A stretch of 64,000 nucleotides of DNA from the NCBI RefSeq assembly GCF_014652415.1, contig NZ_BMYT01000002.1, positions 62,001-126,000 of the forward strand. The letters run 5' to 3'. The notes below the pieces were generated by a model. The model saw nothing but the letters and a program-made list of their open reading frames with translations, did no database searches and was not told the origin of the DNA. Shown in pieces: positions 37,149 to 46,867 of this stretch. Origin of the DNA: Affinundibacterium macrobrachii (lineage in GTDB: Bacteria > Pseudomonadota > Gammaproteobacteria > Burkholderiales > Burkholderiaceae_D). The translations under genes were made by a program, and so were the position numbers. Within the stretch, counting starts at the first letter, position 1. The number at the start of each line of letters is the position of its first letter.

Positions 37149-37654
37149 ATTGGTTTCTTCCTCTCGCTAAGAAATGAAACTTCGTTCTACATTCTCGCAG
37201 ATTTGTATAATTTTTCTAGTTAAATTAGCGCCAATGCGTACTAAAGAGCTTAGGAATATTACTTAGCTTAACATATCAACCAGTACACTTAGGTAAATTG
37301 TCTGCCATACTGTATCGGTCTTTTTGCTAGTGACTGTGCATGGGGAGCCAAAGTGACGCATGTTACTGTGCGAGCCTCAAAATAAATGTGCTTAATTGAT
37401 CAACTTAATACCAAAGGTAATAAGCAAAGTATCAAACAAGGTATTAAGCAAATTAGTAAGCATATTTTGACAGTTCAAGCATCCAAAAAACTCTGCGCAT
37501 CATCGTGTCAGCACGCTAGCTAACTCAGAAATTTCGCACAGATTTTTACAGATGTGTTTTCCTGCTTTGAGCGTATGATGTAGCCACAAGCTAGCAAGTT
37601 CCGCTCATGGCAAAGGCAAACCCAAGCCACACTAAAAAAGATTCCGGAGGCAGC
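37149..37654. other. Intergenic region between divergent chemoreceptor and oxidoreductase genes
   Basis: About 500 bases with no gene I can support. It is AT-rich near 37200-37260 and carries loosely repeated AAGCAAA/AAGGTATTAAGCAAA motifs at about 37420-37460. Promoters for both flanking genes should lie here. The 16 codons upstream of 37655 (from an ATG at 37607) are probably untranslated leader. Confidence 0.5.
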
Positions 37655-40600
37655 ATGAATTCACCAAATAAGAACGAGCAATCCGCAGTAGCGGATGCCG
37701 CAATCAACACCAATATCTCTCTCGACGACAAGTACACTTTAGAGCGTGGCCGTGCTTTTATGACCGGTACGCAAGCCTTGATTCGTTTGACCATGTTGCA
37801 ACGCCAAGCCGATGAAAAAGCCGGTTTGAATACGGCTGGTTTCCTCACTGGCTATCGCGGTTCACCGCTCGGTGCGGTCGATATGACCGCTGCCAAAGCT
37901 AAAAAACATTTGGATAAGTACCACGTTAAATTCCACCCAGGCGTGAACGAAGATTTAGCTGCGACCTCGGTATGGGGTACGCAGCAAGTGAACTTGTTCC
38001 CCGGCGCCAAATACGATGGCGTGTTCGGCGTATGGTATGGCAAAGGTCCAGGCGTGGATCGTTGCGGTGACGTGTTTAAACATGCGAACTTGGCAGGCAC
38101 TTCGCCACACGGTGGTGTATTGGTGATTGCGGGTGATGATCATGCAGCGAAATCCTCCACCGCCGCGCATCAAAGTGAACATATTTTGAAAGCATGCGGT
38201 ATTCCAGTTTTATACCCATCATCAGTACAAGAATATCTCGACTACGGCCTGCACGGTATCGCGATGTCGCGTTACACCGGTTTGTGGGTCGCGATGAAAT
38301 GCGTGACTGATATCGTTGAATCTGGTTGCGTGGTGGATATTGATCCTGATCGCGTCAAGCCAGTGATTCCAACCGATTTCGTGATGCCAGCCGACGGTGT
38401 ACACATCCGCACACCTGATCCAATCTTGGCGCAAGAAACGCGCATGAATAATTACAAATGGTATGCGGCTTTAGCTTATGCGCGTGCCAACAAACTCAAT
38501 CAAATTATCTGGGATAGCCCGAACGCGAAGATCGGTATTATCACCGCTGGTAAGTCTTACCTCGACACGCGTCAAGCCTTGGCTGATTTGGGCATTGATG
38601 AACAAGTCGCGAAAGACATCGGTATTCGTTTATACAAAATCGGTCTGACTTGGCCTTTAGAATCCGACGGTGTACGCGAATTTGCGACCGGTCTGGAAGA
38701 AATTTTGGTGGTTGAAGAAAAGCGTCAGATTCTCGAATACGCGCTGAAAGAAGAGTTGTACCACTGGGAAGAAGCAGCGCGCCCACGCGTGGTTGGTAAG
38801 TTTGATGACACCGGCGAATGGACCAATATTCAGGGCAGCGGTCACGGTGAATGGTTATTGCCAGCGACCTATGAACTGAGCCCTGCACAGATCGCGCATG
38901 CGATTGCTTCGCGTGTTAGTCGCTATTACGCTGGTCATCCTGTTGAGCAACAAATCAAAGAACGCGTCGCGTATTTAGAGGCGAAAGAAGCGGCCTTGAA
39001 TTCTGTTTCTAAGCCAGATGCGAATAAAGATCGTATTCCGCATTTCTGTTCTGGCTGCCCACATAATACCTCGACCAAAGTACCAGAAGGTAGCCGCGCT
39101 TTAGCCGGTATCGGTTGTCACTACATGGTGACTTGGATGGACCGTGAATCGACGACATTCACCCACATGGGCGGCGAAGGCGTGACTTGGGTTGGTGCTG
39201 CGCCGTTCACCACCGAGAAGCATGTATTCTCGAACTTGGGTGATGGTACTTATTACCACTCAGGCTTGCTGGCGATCCGTGCAGCGGTATCCGGCAACGT
39301 GAATATCACTTATAAGATTTTGTTTAACGACGCAGTGGCGATGACCGGTGGTCAAGAATTTGATGGTCCACTCGATCCGGGCATGATTTCTCGTCAGATC
39401 GCAGCAGAAGGTGTGTCACCAATCATCGTCGTCACTGATGAGCCAGAAAAATATCCAGCAAATTATCCATGGGCAGCTGGCGTCACCGTGCGTCATCGTA
39501 GCGAACTCGATGCCGTGCAACGCGAATTACGCGAATGCAAAGGCGTGTCCGCGATGATTTACGATCAAACCTGTGCTTCAGAAAAACGTCGTCGCCGCAA
39601 AAAAATCGGCAAAGACGGTAAGCCAGGTTTCCCTGACCCAGCTAAACGCGCAGTGATCAATGAAGCCGTCTGTGAAGGTTGTGGCGATTGCGGCGTGCAA
39701 TCAAATTGCTTATCTGTAGAACCGTTAGAAACCGAATTCGGTCGCAAACGTCAGATCAATCAATCTTCCTGCAACAAGGATTATTCTTGCGTGAATGGTT
39801 TCTGCCCAAGTTTTGTCACCGTCGAAGGCGGCAAATTGAAAAAGCCAGCGAAGACTAAGGTCGAAGCGGGTGGCGCATTTGACGTCAGCAGCTTGCCAGC
39901 ACCAGTCTTGCCAAGCACAGCAACGCCGTATGGCGTGATCGTCACCGGCGTGGGTGGTACAGGCGTGATTACGATTGGCCAAATCATGGCGATGGCGGCG
40001 CATTTGCAAGGTAAATCTTGCTCTGTGTTGGACATGACAGGTTTGGCGCAAAAAGGCGGCGCGGTGATGTCGCACGTTCGTTTAGCGGACAAAGCCGAAG
40101 ACATCCAGTCAACGCGTGTTGGTACCGGCATGGCTGATTTGGTCATCGGTTGCGATTTGATCGTGACCGCTGGTAAAGATGCTGTTTCTCGCATGGGCGA
40201 AGGCCGTACTCAAGGCGCGATCAACGCCAGCAGCAGCCCGACAGCAACCTTTATTAAGAATCCTAACTGGCAATTCCCAGCGGGTTCAGCGGAAGCCGAA
40301 ATCCGTAAAGCTTGCGGTCAAGACCGTGTTGATATGGTCGATGCAACCACAATTGCGACTGCACTCATGGGCGACAGCATTGCAGCCAATATGTTCATGC
40401 TCGGTTACTCATGGCAAAAAAGCTGGGTGCCGTTGAGCGAAGCGGCTTTGATGCGTGCGATTGAATTGAATGGCGTGGCGATTGATTTCAACAAGCAAGC
40501 GTTCAACTGGGGTCGTATTGCAGCGAACGATTTAGCAGCAGTACAGCGCTTAACCACGCCAGCGCAAGTGATTGAACTAAAACGCGCACCAACATTGGAC

Positions 40601-41260
40601 GACACCATCGCAAAACGCGTCGCGTTCTTGACGGATTACCAAAACACCGCATACGCGCAAATTTATAGCGATTTTGTGAATCAAGTCAAAGCCGCCGAAA
40701 GCAAAATAGTCGATGGCAAAGGCTTGCGTCTGACAGAAGCGGTAGCGAAGTATTTGTTCAAATTGATGGCTTACAAAGACGAATACGAAGTCGCGCGTTT
40801 GTACACCGATGGCAAATTCAAGCAAAAGATTACCGATATGTTTGAAGGCGACTACGCGATTAATTTCCACTTGGCTCCACCGTTATTCGCTAAACGCAAT
40901 GAAAAAGGTGAATTGATCAAGCAACAATTTGGTCCATGGATGATGAAAGCGTTTGGTCTGTTGGCGAGTTTCAAGTCCTTACGTGGAACAGCATTGGATT
41001 TCTTTGGATACACCGAAGAACGTCGTATGGAACGTGCTTTACCAATCGAATACAAGCAATTGATCAATAAATTGTTACCGCAATTAAATGCTGACAATTT
41101 ATCGAAAGCAGTAGCGATTGCAAGTATCCCTGAAGATATTCGTGGTTACGGACATGTGAAAGAACGTCATTTCAAATTAGCCAAAGAAAAAGAAGCGAAG
41201 CTGTTGGCAGAATTTGGGCGTACTTCAAATGCCGATACGCAAACGAAATCAGCAGCCTGA
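37655..41260 (+). CDS. Indolepyruvate:ferredoxin oxidoreductase, fused alpha-beta type
   Basis: A 1201-residue cytoplasmic enzyme joining the IorA-like and IorB-like parts in one chain. It oxidatively decarboxylates aryl- or branched-chain 2-oxo acids to acyl-CoA with TPP and reduces ferredoxin. Visible parts: an N-terminal pyrimidine-binding domain (GFLTGYRGSPLG near 70), a TPP-binding domain around GCPHNTSTKVPEGS and GIGCHYM, a ferredoxin-like iron-sulfur part (CEGCGDCGVQSNC near 673, then CNKDYSCVNGFCPSF) and a gamma-type domain GVGGTGVITIG near 768. GGAGG five bases before the ATG at 37655 fixes this start. No ferredoxin gene is adjacent. The length is usual for the proteobacterial fused form. 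Confidence 0.93.
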   Translation: MNSPNKNEQSAVADAAINTNISLDDKYTLERGRAFMTGTQALIRLTMLQRQADEKAGLNTAGFLTGYRGSPLGAVDMTAAKAKKHLDKYHVKFHPGVNEDLAATSVWGTQQVNLFPGAKYDGVFGVWYGKGPGVDRCGDVFKHANLAGTSPHGGVLVIAGDDHAAKSSTAAHQSEHILKACGIPVLYPSSVQEYLDYGLHGIAMSRYTGLWVAMKCVTDIVESGCVVDIDPDRVKPVIPTDFVMPADGVHIRTPDPILAQETRMNNYKWYAALAYARANKLNQIIWDSPNAKIGIITAGKSYLDTRQALADLGIDEQVAKDIGIRLYKIGLTWPLESDGVREFATGLEEILVVEEKRQILEYALKEELYHWEEAARPRVVGKFDDTGEWTNIQGSGHGEWLLPATYELSPAQIAHAIASRVSRYYAGHPVEQQIKERVAYLEAKEAALNSVSKPDANKDRIPHFCSGCPHNTSTKVPEGSRALAGIGCHYMVTWMDRESTTFTHMGGEGVTWVGAAPFTTEKHVFSNLGDGTYYHSGLLAIRAAVSGNVNITYKILFNDAVAMTGGQEFDGPLDPGMISRQIAAEGVSPIIVVTDEPEKYPANYPWAAGVTVRHRSELDAVQRELRECKGVSAMIYDQTCASEKRRRRKKIGKDGKPGFPDPAKRAVINEAVCEGCGDCGVQSNCLSVEPLETEFGRKRQINQSSCNKDYSCVNGFCPSFVTVEGGKLKKPAKTKVEAGGAFDVSSLPAPVLPSTATPYGVIVTGVGGTGVITIGQIMAMAAHLQGKSCSVLDMTGLAQKGGAVMSHVRLADKAEDIQSTRVGTGMADLVIGCDLIVTAGKDAVSRMGEGRTQGAINASSSPTATFIKNPNWQFPAGSAEAEIRKACGQDRVDMVDATTIATALMGDSIAANMFMLGYSWQKSWVPLSEAALMRAIELNGVAIDFNKQAFNWGRIAANDLAAVQRLTTPAQVIELKRAPTLDDTIAKRVAFLTDYQNTAYAQIYSDFVNQVKAAESKIVDGKGLRLTEAVAKYLFKLMAYKDEYEVARLYTDGKFKQKITDMFEGDYAINFHLAPPLFAKRNEKGELIKQQFGPWMMKAFGLLASFKSLRGTALDFFGYTEERRMERALPIEYKQLINKLLPQLNADNLSKAVAIASIPEDIRGYGHVKERHFKLAKEKEAKLLAEFGRTSNADTQTKSAA

Positions 41261-41347
41261 GCTAGAACAATGGAGTGACTGACGACATGTTAAAATTCTT
41301 CTTGAATCGCAGCTTTGTCTAATTCACTTTGCAGCAGAACGCAGCAG

Positions 41348-41378
41348 AAAAATGACCGGCTAGTCCGGTCATTTTTTT
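41348..41378 (+). terminator. Terminator after the oxidoreductase gene
   Basis: Stem AAAAATGACCGG with CCGGTCATTTTT, loop CTAGT, followed by further Ts. It lies 87 bases after the stop codon. Confidence 0.9.
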
Positions 41379-41424
41379 ATCATGGTCGATCTCATTTACG
41401 ATCTCATTTACGAAAGCAGCTCTT

Positions 41425-41805
41425 ATGCAAGAACGCCATCTGATCGCATATGCATCCATCAATCTTTTTATCGCAATTGCGGCTGGCGCATTCGGCGCAC
41501 ATGGTTTGAAAGCGATACTCAGTGCCGACATGTTGAGCATTTGGCAGACCGCTGTGCAATATCAAATGTTGCACGGCTTAGCCTTATTGGCCTTGGCAAA
41601 TCTATCCTCACGCTGGCAAGCCAAACCAATACGCCTAAGCGCAATTTGTATGCTGGTGGGCATTTTTCTGTTCAGTGGCAGTTTATATTTATTAGCTTTC
41701 ACGGGAGTTCGGATACTCGGCGCAATTACCCCAATCGGTGGCGTCGCTTTCCTGGCGGGATGGGCAATTTTGCTGTGGGCAGCGTTCAAGCATCCATCAA
41801 AATAG
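41425..41805 (+). CDS. DUF423 family membrane protein (YgdD-like)
   Basis: A 126-residue inner-membrane protein with four predicted helices. The family signature GAFGAHGLKAIL follows helix 1, and YQMLHGLALLALA and GVRILGAITPIGGVAFLAGW are also diagnostic. The function of DUF423 is unknown. The ribosome site is weak. It follows the oxidoreductase terminator, so it has its own promoter, and precedes the DUF1857 gene by about 100 bases. Confidence 0.88.
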   Translation: MQERHLIAYASINLFIAIAAGAFGAHGLKAILSADMLSIWQTAVQYQMLHGLALLALANLSSRWQAKPIRLSAICMLVGIFLFSGSLYLLAFTGVRILGAITPIGGVAFLAGWAILLWAAFKHPSK

Positions 41806-41904
41806 GCAAGCTCACCACCTTACAAAATAATCAAACCCTATCGCAAGAAGATGGTGTGGCCTGCATAAGCGGTGTAAACTGCTTTGCTACAACAAGGATT
41901 TACT

Positions 41905-42387
41905 ATGAAATTTGAACACTTGGTAGAAATCAACGATTTAAGCAATCCGACCATGGCGATCATTACGCGTGAACAATTATGGCGCGGATTGGTGCTGCGG
42001 GCAGAAGCGCCAAAACTATTTGTTGATTACATCGATGAATGCACCATCACCGAACGCAACGAGGTAAGCATGACGCGCAGCCTACGTTACGGCGATCTGC
42101 TGATTACCGATCAAGTTAGCTTTGTGCACCATGCGCACGTACATTATGACGTTCCCGCGCAAAAAGACATCGCAAGGTCGAGCTTACGCATGAGTATCGA
42201 AGAACCAAATCCATCTGCTTTATTCGTACGTTTTGAATACGATAATGGCCAAACTAGCCAAGCCAATTCAGAAGACGAAATGTACGAAGCCTATCGACGC
42301 GCAGCGTATAAAGAAGCTGACATCGATACCATACGAATCATCCGCGAACTAGCAGATGCAGGACGCCTAGATTCTTTACCATCTTAA
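41905..42387 (+). CDS. DUF1857 family (START/SRPBCC-like) protein
   Basis: A 160-residue soluble protein starting MKFEHLVEIND. AAGGAT six bases upstream supports this ATG over the TTG at 41884. The sequence ITREQLWRGLVLRAEAP, then ECTITERNEVSMTRSLRYG, matches DUF1857, a member of the START/SRPBCC ligand-binding fold; fungal relatives are known by the AtaL name. A hydrophobic ligand is possible but not known. The bactofilin-like gene follows after 26 bases on the same strand, so both are probably co-transcribed. Confidence 0.85.
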   Translation: MKFEHLVEINDLSNPTMAIITREQLWRGLVLRAEAPKLFVDYIDECTITERNEVSMTRSLRYGDLLITDQVSFVHHAHVHYDVPAQKDIARSSLRMSIEEPNPSALFVRFEYDNGQTSQANSEDEMYEAYRRAAYKEADIDTIRIIRELADAGRLDSLPS

Positions 42388-42413
42388 TTTTTCACCGATA
42401 CAAAGAGCCCATT

Positions 42414-43463
42414 ATGACCACTTCTGCACCAGCGCCATTTTTAGCAAAAAAACTAAAACGAAAGCAATTCGCCAGCACCGGTGATGCCCACATTCAAGGC
42501 GATTTACAAATTACCAATCAGGTCATCATCGGCGGTGATTTATTAGTTGATGGCAATCTCGAAGCAGAAGAAGTTTTTTGTCTAGGCAAATTAACCGTCA
42601 CTGGCGATATCAAAGTTCAATCGCTATATGTCGGTCAAGCCTTGGATTGCGCTGGCGATATCGAAGTTGAATTTCTCCTGAAAACGGGCTGTAATGCCGA
42701 ATGGATGGCGCGTTTACTTGAACTAGACCAAGCCAAACCTGCTAAAGATGGCAGCGCCTACATGGACAAATTAGTTCATCCAGCAATCTTAAAGCGCGAC
42801 GCACATCACGAAACCTTTGGCGGCTATGGCGACATTCAAGTACTCGGCTATTTGTCTTGTGATGTGTTGGATTGCCACGGTAATTTGCAGTTAGACGATG
42901 TGTTAGACGTCGCTGAAGTGCAATATGTTGGCGGTCATTTAAGTGCAATTGCGATTGCGGTCGATGGCGATGTCAACGTCAAAGGTGAAGTCTTCAGCGA
43001 AACCGATATCGCGATCAATGGCGGCTTATTCGCAGGCGAAGTCATCTGCCAAGGAAATCTAAACGTAGGTTCGGTGCATAGCCACGGCGACATTAGCGCT
43101 TGGGGCACGATACGCGCGGTCGGGCAAATTACTAGCCTCAATGGCGAGATCCATAGCGGTCGTTGGATCGCCACCAAAGGCACAGTCTATGCAGCAAAAT
43201 ACATCAAAGCGGGCGAAGCACTGGTTGCCGAAAAGGGCATTACCTGCGGTGCCGACTACGGTATCCTCGCAGCCACCACTGTCAAACGCTCTTTATGGGA
43301 AAGCCGCGGTTTTGTCTCCGCCCCAACGAAGCCAAAGTTAATTTTGTCAGGTAAATTTATCGAAGACAAAAAGCTCAAGCACATCGATGCTTTAGAAAAA
43401 AAACGTGATTGGGAATTGGACTGGGAAGTACCACGTCGCTTGCAGCGCGATATGGTGGGTTAA
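42414..43463 (+). CDS. Polymer-forming/DUF342-like right-handed beta-helix protein
   Basis: A 349-residue soluble protein made of short strand turns with the pattern GD(L/I)xxxGxLxA: GDAHIQGDLQITNQVIIGG, then GDLLVDGNLEAEE, LTVTGDIKVQSLYVG, VDGDVNVKGEVFSETD and GNLNVGSVHSHGDISAW. This is the layout of bactofilins (polymer-forming cytoskeletal proteins) and the beta-helix of DUF342/FapA. Unlike a classical bactofilin of about 150 residues, it is long, lacks a single central domain with flanking tails, and has a charged Lys/Trp-rich C-terminus (KKRDWELDWEVPRR). A cytoskeletal or scaffold role is inferred only from fold. Confidence 0.75.
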   Translation: MTTSAPAPFLAKKLKRKQFASTGDAHIQGDLQITNQVIIGGDLLVDGNLEAEEVFCLGKLTVTGDIKVQSLYVGQALDCAGDIEVEFLLKTGCNAEWMARLLELDQAKPAKDGSAYMDKLVHPAILKRDAHHETFGGYGDIQVLGYLSCDVLDCHGNLQLDDVLDVAEVQYVGGHLSAIAIAVDGDVNVKGEVFSETDIAINGGLFAGEVICQGNLNVGSVHSHGDISAWGTIRAVGQITSLNGEIHSGRWIATKGTVYAAKYIKAGEALVAEKGITCGADYGILAATTVKRSLWESRGFVSAPTKPKLILSGKFIEDKKLKHIDALEKKRDWELDWEVPRRLQRDMVG

Positions 43464-43474
43464 TTTACGATCCT

Positions 43475-43527
43475 AATTGCTTGATGCAGCGCGGCCTGTG
43501 ACACAACGTTGCATTAAGCAGTCAATT
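43475..43527 (+). terminator. Bulged hairpin after the beta-helix protein gene
   Basis: Nested arms AATTG/CAATT, CTT/AAG and ATGCA/TGCAT around a GC-rich loop, just after the stop codon. There is no good T-run, so termination is uncertain. A 12-base tandem pair (TCAACCCGTAAA twice) follows at 43549-43572. Confidence 0.35.
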
Positions 43528-43596
43528 AGATTCCATCACCTTAATAATTCAACCCGTAAATCAACCCGTAAATCAGTCTGTTATTCAATCCAGAAT

Positions 43597-44157
43597 TCAA
43601 TTTCTGTCTGACGCCAGACGCGCATACAAATCTAAATCTAAGTAAGCATCTTCGCGACGAGCAATTTGACGGCGTCGACCTTCATGCACAAAGCCTAATT
43701 TCTGCAATAACTTTGCGCTTGCGATATTAGCGGGTTCCACTTCAGCATGTACGCGATGCAACTGCAAATCATCAAAAGCAAAATGCAGAATACTCAACAA
43801 ACATTCGTGCATCACGCCAAATCCCCAATACTCGGGCAATAACCAATAGCCAATCTCAGCATTATTATTCACACTGTCGATCTCATAGATACCGCAAGCA
43901 CCGAATAATTTTTCAGGACGATGAGCATCGCAAATCGCCCACCAGCAACCCGTTTGTGTTTTTTCTAAATACGCATACCAATCAATTTGTTCCTGCGTCG
44001 CTAATTCACTGGTATAGGAAATCCCATAGTAGGCAATCACACGCGAATTCGATAAGCCCGCGAAAATCTGCGCCCGATCAGATGCCTGAATCTGCCGTAA
44101 CAAGAAACGGGCGGTGTGCCTAATAGGAAAAGCGTTAGCGAATGACTGCGTCAACAT
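43597..44157 (-). CDS. GNAT acetyltransferase, RimJ/RimL type
   Basis: A 186-residue N-acetyltransferase. Family marks: RFLLRQIQASDRAQIFAGL at the start, GACGIYEIDSVNNNAEIGYW with the beta-strand hairpin, LLPEYWGFGVMHECLLSIL with the acetyl-CoA loop (G-x-G/A replaced by WGFGVM) and VHAEVEPANIASAKLLQKLG with N-x-x-S near the end. It resembles enzymes acetylating ribosomal proteins or small amines such as spermidine; substrate unknown. It stands alone on the minus strand. Confidence 0.88.
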   Translation of the reverse strand: MLTQSFANAFPIRHTARFLLRQIQASDRAQIFAGLSNSRVIAYYGISYTSELATQEQIDWYAYLEKTQTGCWWAICDAHRPEKLFGACGIYEIDSVNNNAEIGYWLLPEYWGFGVMHECLLSILHFAFDDLQLHRVHAEVEPANIASAKLLQKLGFVHEGRRRQIARREDAYLDLDLYARLASDRN

Positions 44158-44326
44158 GATGGATCGAGGTAAGTCGCTTTGATATTGAATTTGAGATGAC
44201 CACAGTCTAACGGATTACGCCCGCGATGCGTCATCAAGTTGTCAACTTATCGGTTTAATATTGCTGCCAACAAGAAATCAGAATGTCACTCGACAATCTG
44301 TCGATATTTAGAGGGGGAGACTAGCA

Positions 44327-45013
44327 ATGTATCCAAACAAACAAAAACTCATTATTTTCGACGCAGATGGCACCATCATCGATGCATTCAGCGCGATAGA
44401 ACGCACTTTTGCGCGACACGAAATGGCGATTGGTGACCTTGAGAGTTTTCAAAAGCGACACAAATTTTTTAAATATCTTGGCGGTTTAAAAGAGTTTCCG
44501 GCGAATATCAAAAAACAGCTGGGTAGAAAAAGCCGGCAACAAGTATTAGGCACCTTAACCGAAGTCTATCGAGAAGAAGCGCAACTGTATGCGGGCTTCG
44601 CCGAATTAATCCAACAACTGATTGCCGATAAAGACATTCGTGTCGGACTAGTGACGCGCAATGTGAGTCATGAACCACAAATCACCATGGAAAAATTATT
44701 TGCGCGTCATGATATTGATATTCGTGAACTTGATTTTTTCGCTCACGTTCCAATTCGGCATAGCAAAGCCGATGCATTCAAGGCAGCACGCAAACAATTC
44801 GAGATCAATCCTGCACGCGCTTACGCCTGTGGCGACGAGCACAAAGATTATCACTCAGCGCTCGCAGCTGGGATTTATCCATTTGTGGTCTCTTACGGTT
44901 TTGAAGATTTCAAACGTTTAACAAAAAAATTTGAAGTCCCAGAAGAAATCATCTCACGAACACCGCAAGAACTATGTACGCGGATTCGCCATGCGCTAGA
45001 CCTAGCTGATTAG
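44327..45013 (+). CDS. HAD-superfamily phosphatase
   Basis: A 228-residue haloacid dehalogenase-like hydrolase. The catalytic motif is D12-x-D14 in IIFDADGTIID, motif II is the threonine in GLVTRNVSH, motif III the lysine in RHSKADAFKAA and motif IV the acidic pair in YACGDEHKDYHSA. A helical cap follows motif I (C1 type). It probably dephosphorylates a small metabolite. GGGGGAG lies about ten bases before the ATG. It ends 63 bases before the convergent lipoprotein hydrolase gene. Confidence 0.9.
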   Translation: MYPNKQKLIIFDADGTIIDAFSAIERTFARHEMAIGDLESFQKRHKFFKYLGGLKEFPANIKKQLGRKSRQQVLGTLTEVYREEAQLYAGFAELIQQLIADKDIRVGLVTRNVSHEPQITMEKLFARHDIDIRELDFFAHVPIRHSKADAFKAARKQFEINPARAYACGDEHKDYHSALAAGIYPFVVSYGFEDFKRLTKKFEVPEEIISRTPQELCTRIRHALDLAD

Positions 45014-45076
45014 TTATCCGATATCTTCGTACTGACAGCACCCATCAGCTAGACAGCGAATCATCATTCTTATTGC

Positions 45077-46168
45077 CTAAAACTTTCCTTGATCAACATC
45101 AAGAATAAAACGAATCAATCCAGCGAAATAGGCTTCGCTATCGTCATACATCGCCATATGACTGCCATTTGGGCAAATCAATGAACGTCCACGTTTTACT
45201 TTGCTTGCCATGGCCGCCATATATTGTGGATCCATCGTATCGTGTTGCGCGCCTATCATTAAGGTGGGGACATGGATTTGCGATAAGTCTGTGCTACGAT
45301 CCCAATTTAATAATTTTCCGCTCGCGCCCAGTTCACTAGGTCCTTGCATCGATACATAAATCTTTGCATTGACGTGTTTGAATGAGCGATTCACCGGATC
45401 AGGCCACTGCGCTTGTGGCATACGCAAAACATGTTTTTCGTAGTGATGGGGGATTAATAATTCCATATAACGTGGGTCTTCATACTTACCTGCAGCTTCT
45501 AATGCTTGTGTCTCTTTCAGTACTGTTTGATCCATCGCGGGCATCAATACTTTCTTGGCATACTCGTTATAAGCCGGAATGCTATCGACCATGTTCGAGA
45601 CGATCAAACCTTTTAAATGCTGTTGATATTTAAGCGCATATTCCATCGCTAAAATGCCGCCCCAAGAATGACCGAGCAAATAAAAATTTGAATTATCTAA
45701 CTTCAATGCTTGTCGCACTTGCTCAACTTCTTCTACATAAGGTGGCAAGTCAACCAAACTTTGATCACTAGGCTGATCGCTAAAGTGCGAGCCAAGTTGA
45801 TCGTAATAATAATACTCAATATTCGCATTCGGGAAATAACTATCAAATACTTCGAAGTATTCATGCGTCATCCCTGGACCGCCATGTAACAGCAAAACTT
45901 TCATGGTCGGATGGTTGCCAACACGCTTAGTCCAAACTTTAAAATCACCTTTGGGCGTGTTCACCGTAATCAGTTTTACACCACCAGATAAGCGATCATC
46001 ACGCTGGCTATAATCCAAATAGTTGGATTTCTTGATTGGCTCAGCACTGACTGCCGCTTGCGGTGGTGGCTCAGTCTTTTGGCATGCGGTAGCAGCAAGA
46101 GCAACGACAACTGTGCCTATGTAAGTCGCATATCTTCGAACCCAGTTTCCAAGTAGAACACAGCTCAT
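45077..46168 (-). CDS. Lipoprotein alpha/beta hydrolase, proline iminopeptidase-like
   Basis: A 363-residue hydrolase. I place the start at 46168, where GGAGGG sits eight bases upstream and the signal peptide begins; the longer frame adds ten residues. The lipobox-like end of the signal is ALAATAC, so it is probably a lipoprotein. Catalytic triad: Ser in GHSWGGILAM, Asp in GAQHDTMDP, His in NGSHMAMYDD; the oxyanion motif is LLHGGPGMTHEYF, typical of prolyl iminopeptidases. It may release N-terminal proline or hydrolyse another amide or ester in the periplasm. One base separates it from the upstream TMEM175-type gene. Confidence 0.88.
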   Translation of the reverse strand: MSCVLLGNWVRRYATYIGTVVVALAATACQKTEPPPQAAVSAEPIKKSNYLDYSQRDDRLSGGVKLITVNTPKGDFKVWTKRVGNHPTMKVLLLHGGPGMTHEYFEVFDSYFPNANIEYYYYDQLGSHFSDQPSDQSLVDLPPYVEEVEQVRQALKLDNSNFYLLGHSWGGILAMEYALKYQQHLKGLIVSNMVDSIPAYNEYAKKVLMPAMDQTVLKETQALEAAGKYEDPRYMELLIPHHYEKHVLRMPQAQWPDPVNRSFKHVNAKIYVSMQGPSELGASGKLLNWDRSTDLSQIHVPTLMIGAQHDTMDPQYMAAMASKVKRGRSLICPNGSHMAMYDDSEAYFAGLIRFILDVDQGKF

Positions 46169-46169
46169 A

Positions 46170-46751
46170 TTACTTTCCCTCCTCAAGTACAGTTTCAATT
46201 CGACGATCTGGTACTAACCACATACAAGCAACCGCCACATAAATTGCTTGCGACAATAGCGGGATTTGAAATGCCACTACGATCGCTATTGCATATAGAA
46301 GTATAGATAGCTTTCCTTTACGATCTTTGCCGATTGCTCTTCGCAACAACGAACTATCACCAGCAGAACAAATCAAACTATATTGCAAAAACCAATAAGC
46401 CAATGATGCCATAAACAAAATAACACCATACAGAGCCGTCGGTCCAGCCGCAAAGTGATTCTCACCCATCCAGCCTGTCGCAAATGGAATCAGCGAGAGC
46501 CAAAATAACAAGTGGAGATTGGCCCACAAGTTTCCAGCACTAATTTTGTGCGTTGCATGTAGCATGTGGTGGTGATTGTTCCAATAGATACCAATATAAA
46601 CGAAACTGAGGATATAACTCAAAAATACCGGTAGCAAAGGAAGTAAAGCTTCAACGCTGTCGCCGTGCGGGACTTTCAATTCAAGCACCATAATCGTAAT
46701 GATGATCGCGATTACACCATCACTAAATGCTTCGAAACGACCTTTCCCCAT
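46170..46751 (-). CDS. TMEM175/DUF1211-family potassium channel-like protein
   Basis: A 193-residue inner-membrane protein with about six helices. The N-terminal RFEAFSDGVIAIIITIMVLEL carries the FSD motif that marks TMEM175-family channels; the filter helix 1 and the WNNHHHMLH stretch also match. Bacterial members form tetrameric potassium-selective channels, often of single-repeat length like this one. GGGGGAAA precedes the ATG. Its stop codon lies one base before the ATG of the lipoprotein hydrolase gene, implying translational coupling. Confidence 0.88.
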   Translation of the reverse strand: MGKGRFEAFSDGVIAIIITIMVLELKVPHGDSVEALLPLLPVFLSYILSFVYIGIYWNNHHHMLHATHKISAGNLWANLHLLFWLSLIPFATGWMGENHFAAGPTALYGVILFMASLAYWFLQYSLICSAGDSSLLRRAIGKDRKGKLSILLYAIAIVVAFQIPLLSQAIYVAVACMWLVPDRRIETVLEEGK

Positions 46752-46867
46752 ATTTCCCCCTTTTTCAATTCATTTGTCTATGATGATTCGATCCTTGCTC
46801 TGTCATCTTCATGAGTACAATACTTGAGCCATCTCACTTTTTTGTTTGCATGATGGGATTTAAAACG

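Noticed and set aside
41382..41915. 177-codon plus-strand frame overlapping the DUF423 gene
   Set aside because: It is a shifted frame over DUF423 and the next ribosome site; DUF423 has a clear family match.
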